In this document: positions 6,268 through 8,234 of the stretch, piece by piece
Layout of the letters: each line of letters begins with the position of its first letter
Numbering within the stretch: the first letter of the stretch is position 1
Assembly: GCA_030039095.1 (NCBI GenBank)
Contig: JASHQP010000237.1
Coordinates: 1 to 8,234 of the forward strand
Length of the DNA stretch: 8,234 bases
Reading direction: 5' to 3'
Origin: Streptosporangiaceae bacterium
GTDB taxonomy: Bacteria > Actinomycetota > Actinomycetes > Streptosporangiales > Streptosporangiaceae
Notes under the pieces: generated by a model
Databases searched by the model: none
The model's input: the letters and a program-made list of their open reading frames with translations, nothing else
Told to the model about the DNA's origin: nothing
Made by a program: the position numbers and the translations under genes

Positions 6268-6960
6268 TCACCGCTGGATCAGCGACCGCAGGCTGGCGGC
6301 GGTGGGATCGATGTGGTCGTGGGTGGCCTGGGCGGCAGCGGCGGCGTCCCCGGCCTCGATGGCCGCGGCGAGCCGCGCGTGCGCGGCGTCCGAGCCGGCG
6401 CTCTGGACGGCCTGGTCGGACCGGATCGTGATCAGCGCCTCGCGGAGCACGGCCGCGAACGAGCCGAACATCTCGGCGAGCAGCGGGTTGTGCGCCGCGG
6501 CCACGACGGCGCTGTGGAACGCCAGGTCAGCCTCGACGAACCGGGCGTCGTCACCCGCTCCGCGGGTGCGGTCGCGCTCGGCGAGGCACGCGAGCAGGGC
6601 GCCGACGTCCGCCTCGGTACGCCGCGTCGCGGCCAGCCGGGCGGCCTGCACCTCGAGGGCCTCGCGCACCTCGTAGGCCTCGAGCACCGCGGCGCGGCGC
6701 AGCCGGGGCTCCCAGTCCGCCCCCGGAGAGAGCGAGCGGACGTAGGTGCCCGACCCCTGCCGGGTCTCCAGCAGGCCGGCGTGGACCAGCGCGCGCACGG
6801 CTTCGCGCACCGTGGAGCGTCCCACCTCGAGCCGCTGGGCCAGCTCGGTCTCCGCCGGCAGGCGACCGCCCACCGGCCACTGGCCGGACAGCACCTGCTC
6901 GCGCAGCTGGCTCACGGCCAGTTCCACCAGCGGGCTGCGCCGCAGCGACGTCAGCGGCAC
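6268..6960 (-). CDS. GntR-family transcriptional regulator, FCD-domain (FadR subfamily)
   Basis: The protein has 230 residues, the usual size for FCD-type GntR regulators. A winged helix-turn-helix occupies residues 9-75: LREQVLSGQWPVGGRLPAE, the recognition segment LEVGRSTVREAVRALVHAGLLE and the wing TRQGSGTYVR. The all-helical FCD ligand domain follows from about 90 to 225. Asp145 and His149 (EADLAFHSAVV), His194 and His216 match the usual Asp/His metal site, so a carboxylate-type effector bound through a metal is plausible. The GTG start is fixed by a strong AGGAGG (6970-6965) 4 bases upstream; an overlapping GAGG (6971-6968) sits 7 bases away. The gene heads the regulator-transporter operon and is divergent from the DUF222 gene. 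Autorepression through the site at 6981-7002 is likely but inferred. The family is certain; the effector is unknown. Confidence 0.93.
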   Translation of the reverse strand: MPLTSLRRSPLVELAVSQLREQVLSGQWPVGGRLPAETELAQRLEVGRSTVREAVRALVHAGLLETRQGSGTYVRSLSPGADWEPRLRRAAVLEAYEVREALEVQAARLAATRRTEADVGALLACLAERDRTRGAGDDARFVEADLAFHSAVVAAAHNPLLAEMFGSFAAVLREALITIRSDQAVQSAGSDAAHARLAAAIEAGDAAAAAQATHDHIDPTAASLRSLIQR

Positions 6961-6964
6961 GGTT

Positions 6965-6971
6965 CCTCCTC
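6965..6971 (-). promoter_or_regulatory. Ribosome-binding site of the FCD regulator gene
   Basis: GAGGAGG (minus strand, 6971-6965) is an almost perfect Shine-Dalgarno sequence, 4 bases before the GTG at 6960-6958. It is the best SD in the window and supports the GTG as the start. Its presence contrasts with the apparently leaderless peptidase and gabT genes. Confidence 0.75.
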
Positions 6972-6980
6972 GGGGCGCGA

Positions 6981-7007
6981 CAAGTCCTCAGACATATGAG
7001 GATTGTA
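6981..7007 (-). promoter_or_regulatory. Promoter and candidate operator of the regulator-MFS operon
   Basis: On the minus strand TACAAT (7007-7002) is a very good -10 hexamer, placing the transcription start near 6995 and a leader of about 35 bases before the GTG. No strong -35 is visible. The dyad TCCTCA-N6-TGAGGA (6985-7002) overlaps the last base of the -10 and the start point, a typical autorepressor position. The nested motif CAAGTCCTCAGACATATG (plus strand, 6981-6998) recurs, 16 of 18 identical, at 6215-6232. TTGTACCA (7003-7010) also loosely resembles a GntR half-palindrome around GTAC. Confidence 0.6.
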
Positions 7008-7083
7008 CCAACGGGCGCGCTCCGGCGATACGCGCGAAGATTTTTACCTGATTCGCCCGGAAGCCCGCCGGCAGCCCTCAGGA

Positions 7084-7106
7084 TTGTCGGACCCTTTCTG
7101 TAGAGT
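7084..7106 (+). promoter_or_regulatory. RecA-independent DNA-damage (PafBC/RecA-NDp type) promoter of the DUF222 gene
   Basis: TTGTCGGAC (7084-7092), then exactly 8 bases, then TAGAGT (7101-7106), matches the mycobacterial RecA-NDp motif tTGTCRGtg-N8-TAnnnT. PafBC uses this motif in the LexA/RecA-independent DNA-damage response. The upstream box matches TTGTCRG fully; the weaker final tg is ac here. The spacing is exact. No normal -35 is found 17 bp from the -10, as expected for promoters that need this activator. Transcription would start near 7113, about 39 bases before the ATG. Confidence 0.65.
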
Positions 7107-7121
7107 CGAACTAACAGTCGA
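7106..7121 (+). promoter_or_regulatory. Degenerate LexA (SOS) box / 9-bp direct repeat
   Basis: TCGAAC-TAAC-AGTCGA matches 10 of 12 defined bases of the actinobacterial SOS box TCGAAC-N4-GTTCGA. The right half has lost the GT of GTTCGA. The same segment is also a direct repeat, AGTCGAACT at 7104-7112 and again at 7116-7124, spaced 12 bp. It overlaps the -10 and the predicted start, where LexA would repress. Some mycobacterial 13E12-repeat genes are reported LexA targets, which makes the site more credible. Whether this weakened form still binds LexA is uncertain. Confidence 0.45.
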
Positions 7122-7151
7122 ACTTGTGGCCGTGAGGAGGTCACCCGGGTC

Positions 7152-8234
7152 ATGTGCTTGGACGGTCAGGTGCCCGCCGCGCCCGCGACCACCGCCGAGG
7201 CGGTGGCGATGGTGACGGCCGGGCTGGGCTGGCTGGCAGCCACGGACGCGGCCATGCTGACCGCCGTCGAGCAGGCCGACTGCCTGCGTGGCCTGGAACG
7301 CGCGGCGTCGATGCACACCGCGGCGCAGGCCCGGGTGCTGGGCACGTTCCATGCCCAGCGCGTGTATGAGGACGATGGCCAGGGATCGGCACGGGCGTGG
7401 CTGAAGTGGCGGACCCGCGTCACCGGCGGCGCGGCCTCCGGGGCGCTGGGCTGGATGCGCCGCCTGGCCGCTCACCGCGCGGTTGGTGACGCGCTGGCCG
7501 GCGGGGAAATCTCCGAGTCGTGGGCGCGGCAGATCTGCGACTGGACCGACAAGCTGCCCGAGGACGTGCGGGGCGGCGCGGACGCGATCTTGCTGGCCGC
7601 CGCGGAGGGCGGCGCTGACCTGCGTGACCTTGCCGGCCTGGCCGAAGAGATCCGCAAGCAGTGCGCTCGTCCCGACACCGACGGCGACGACGGATTCGCC
7701 CGGCGGTCGGTGCAGCTGGACAGCACCTTCGAGGGTGCCGGGAAGCTGGATGGCAACTTGACCCCGCAGTGCACCGCCGCCGTGCAGGCGGTCCTGGACG
7801 CTTTGGGCAAGCGGCGGGGACCGGAGGACGAGCGGACGAAGGGCCAGCGGCTGCACGACGCGCTCGAGGACGCGTGCCGGCGGCTGATCGGCTCCGCGTG
7901 CCTGCCCGACCGGGCGGGACAGCCGACGCAGATCGTCCTGCATATGGATCTGGACCGGCTGCGCGGCCTGTCCGGCGCCCCCGAAGCCGAAGCTGCCTGG
8001 GCCGGCCAGGCTACCGCGGGCCCGGGCGATGACTGCGACGCGCAGATCGTCCCGATCGTCACCGGCCACATCGACCCAGGCGTTCTCGACCGCCTCGCCG
8101 CAGCCCTCCTGCACGGCACTCCCATCGCCCCCGGCGCACCCGCCACCTCTGACGCACCCGCCACCTCTGACGCACCCGCCACGCCTGACGCACCCGCCGC
8201 CCCGGGCCAGCCCGGCGGCGCCGGGGAAGCCCGG
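7152..8234 (+). CDS. DUF222 domain protein (13E12-repeat family), 3' truncated by the window
   Basis: The frame is open from the ATG at 7152 to the window edge (361 codons, no stop), so the C-terminus lies outside. Residues about 20-250 show DUF222 features: an N-terminal helical segment (MLTAVEQADCLRGLERAASMHTAAQARVL), then ARAWLKWRTRVTGG around Trp83, ALAGGEISESWARQI, and the second block SVQLDSTFEGAGKLDGNLTPQ followed by ERTKGQRLHDALEDACRRL. Full-length members normally end in an HNH nuclease domain, which is not in view, so nuclease activity cannot be claimed. From residue 329 an Ala/Pro linker with hexapeptide repeats begins. A stop codon at 7101-7103 limits the frame upstream, and no other start lies between. 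GAGGAGG (7134-7140) is a strong ribosome-binding site, though 11 bases away. A PafBC-type promoter and a LexA-like box suggest induction by DNA damage. These genes are often multicopy; their biological role is unsettled. Confidence 0.88.
   Translation, partial: MCLDGQVPAAPATTAEAVAMVTAGLGWLAATDAAMLTAVEQADCLRGLERAASMHTAAQARVLGTFHAQRVYEDDGQGSARAWLKWRTRVTGGAASGALGWMRRLAAHRAVGDALAGGEISESWARQICDWTDKLPEDVRGGADAILLAAAEGGADLRDLAGLAEEIRKQCARPDTDGDDGFARRSVQLDSTFEGAGKLDGNLTPQCTAAVQAVLDALGKRRGPEDERTKGQRLHDALEDACRRLIGSACLPDRAGQPTQIVLHMDLDRLRGLSGAPEAEAAWAGQATAGPGDDCDAQIVPIVTGHIDPGVLDRLAAALLHGTPIAPGAPATSDAPATSDAPATPDAPAAPGQPGGAGEAR
8136..8198 (+). repeat. 18-bp tandem repeat encoding APATSD hexapeptides
   Basis: Three 18-bp units (8136-8153, 8154-8171, 8172-8189) and a half unit (8190-8198) lie in frame in the DUF222 gene. 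Units 1 and 2 are identical at DNA level, including the TCT serine codon, which is uncommon in such GC-rich DNA. Unit 3 differs at two bases, giving APATPD. Identity at synonymous sites points to recent slippage duplication. The product is a flexible Ala/Pro-rich linker, probably joining DUF222 to whatever follows. Confidence 0.9.

Noticed and set aside
7044..8114. A 356-codon open frame on the minus strand at the right end.
   Set aside because: The plus-strand frame from 7152 encodes a clear DUF222 protein with an SD and a promoter motif. The antisense translation has no family features and would run across that promoter.
7152..8234. Calling the DUF222 gene an HNH endonuclease.
   Set aside because: The HNH motif would lie beyond the right edge. 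Only DUF222 and the linker are visible, so nuclease activity is not supported by this window.

Overview
The window is very GC-rich DNA (about 70% or more by eye, not computed). Codons are strongly G/C-biased at third positions, GTG starts are used, and two genes appear to be leaderless. A GabT that closely resembles mycobacterial GabT, an Fsr-like exporter with an FCD/GntR regulator, and a DUF222 (13E12-repeat) gene behind a PafBC-type promoter all point to an actinomycete (Actinomycetota). The order cannot be settled from this sequence. No stretch of 300 bases or more lacks a gene. The longest gap is 191 bp (6961-7151), and it holds two divergent control regions. No tRNA, rRNA, CRISPR array or insertion sequence was seen.

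Layout. Positions 1-461 (+) are the 3' end of a beta-rich, Thr/Ser-rich, probably secreted protein of unknown function. It converges on a leftward pair: gabT (4-aminobutyrate aminotransferase, 1404-2774, -) followed 19 bp later by an SMP-30/gluconolactonase/LRE-family gene (536-1384, -). An unusually strong hairpin (515-560) covers the stop codon of the SMP-30 gene and competes with a second hairpin (502-527). gabT is divergent from a 700-residue dipeptidyl-peptidase IV-type S9 peptidase (2904-5006, +). The 129-bp gap between them carries a conspicuous, relatively AT-rich perfect inverted repeat (2830-2879), and one arm supplies the likely -35 element of the peptidase promoter. The peptidase converges, 9 bp apart, on an Fsr-like MFS transporter (5016-6260, -). 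That gene is the downstream member of an operon headed by an FCD-domain GntR regulator (6268-6960, -), with 7 bp between the two genes. Divergent from the regulator is a DUF222 protein (7152 to the right edge, +) whose HNH half would lie outside the window.

How the genes fit together. GabT and the SMP-30 enzyme are probably co-transcribed and catabolic: one removes an amino group from GABA or a related omega-amino acid, the other probably hydrolyses a lactone. The peptidase would release N-terminal dipeptides for nutrition. The regulator/MFS pair looks like a self-contained, ligand-controlled export unit. The main new observations are regulatory. First, a 15-18 bp motif is shared by the regulator promoter and the 5' end of the transporter gene, a candidate operator pair. 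Second, the DUF222 gene has a correctly spaced RecA-independent (PafBC/RecA-NDp) DNA-damage promoter that abuts a degenerate LexA box. I do not see an undescribed multi-gene system here. The protein-coding content is ordinary accessory and metabolic actinobacterial material.
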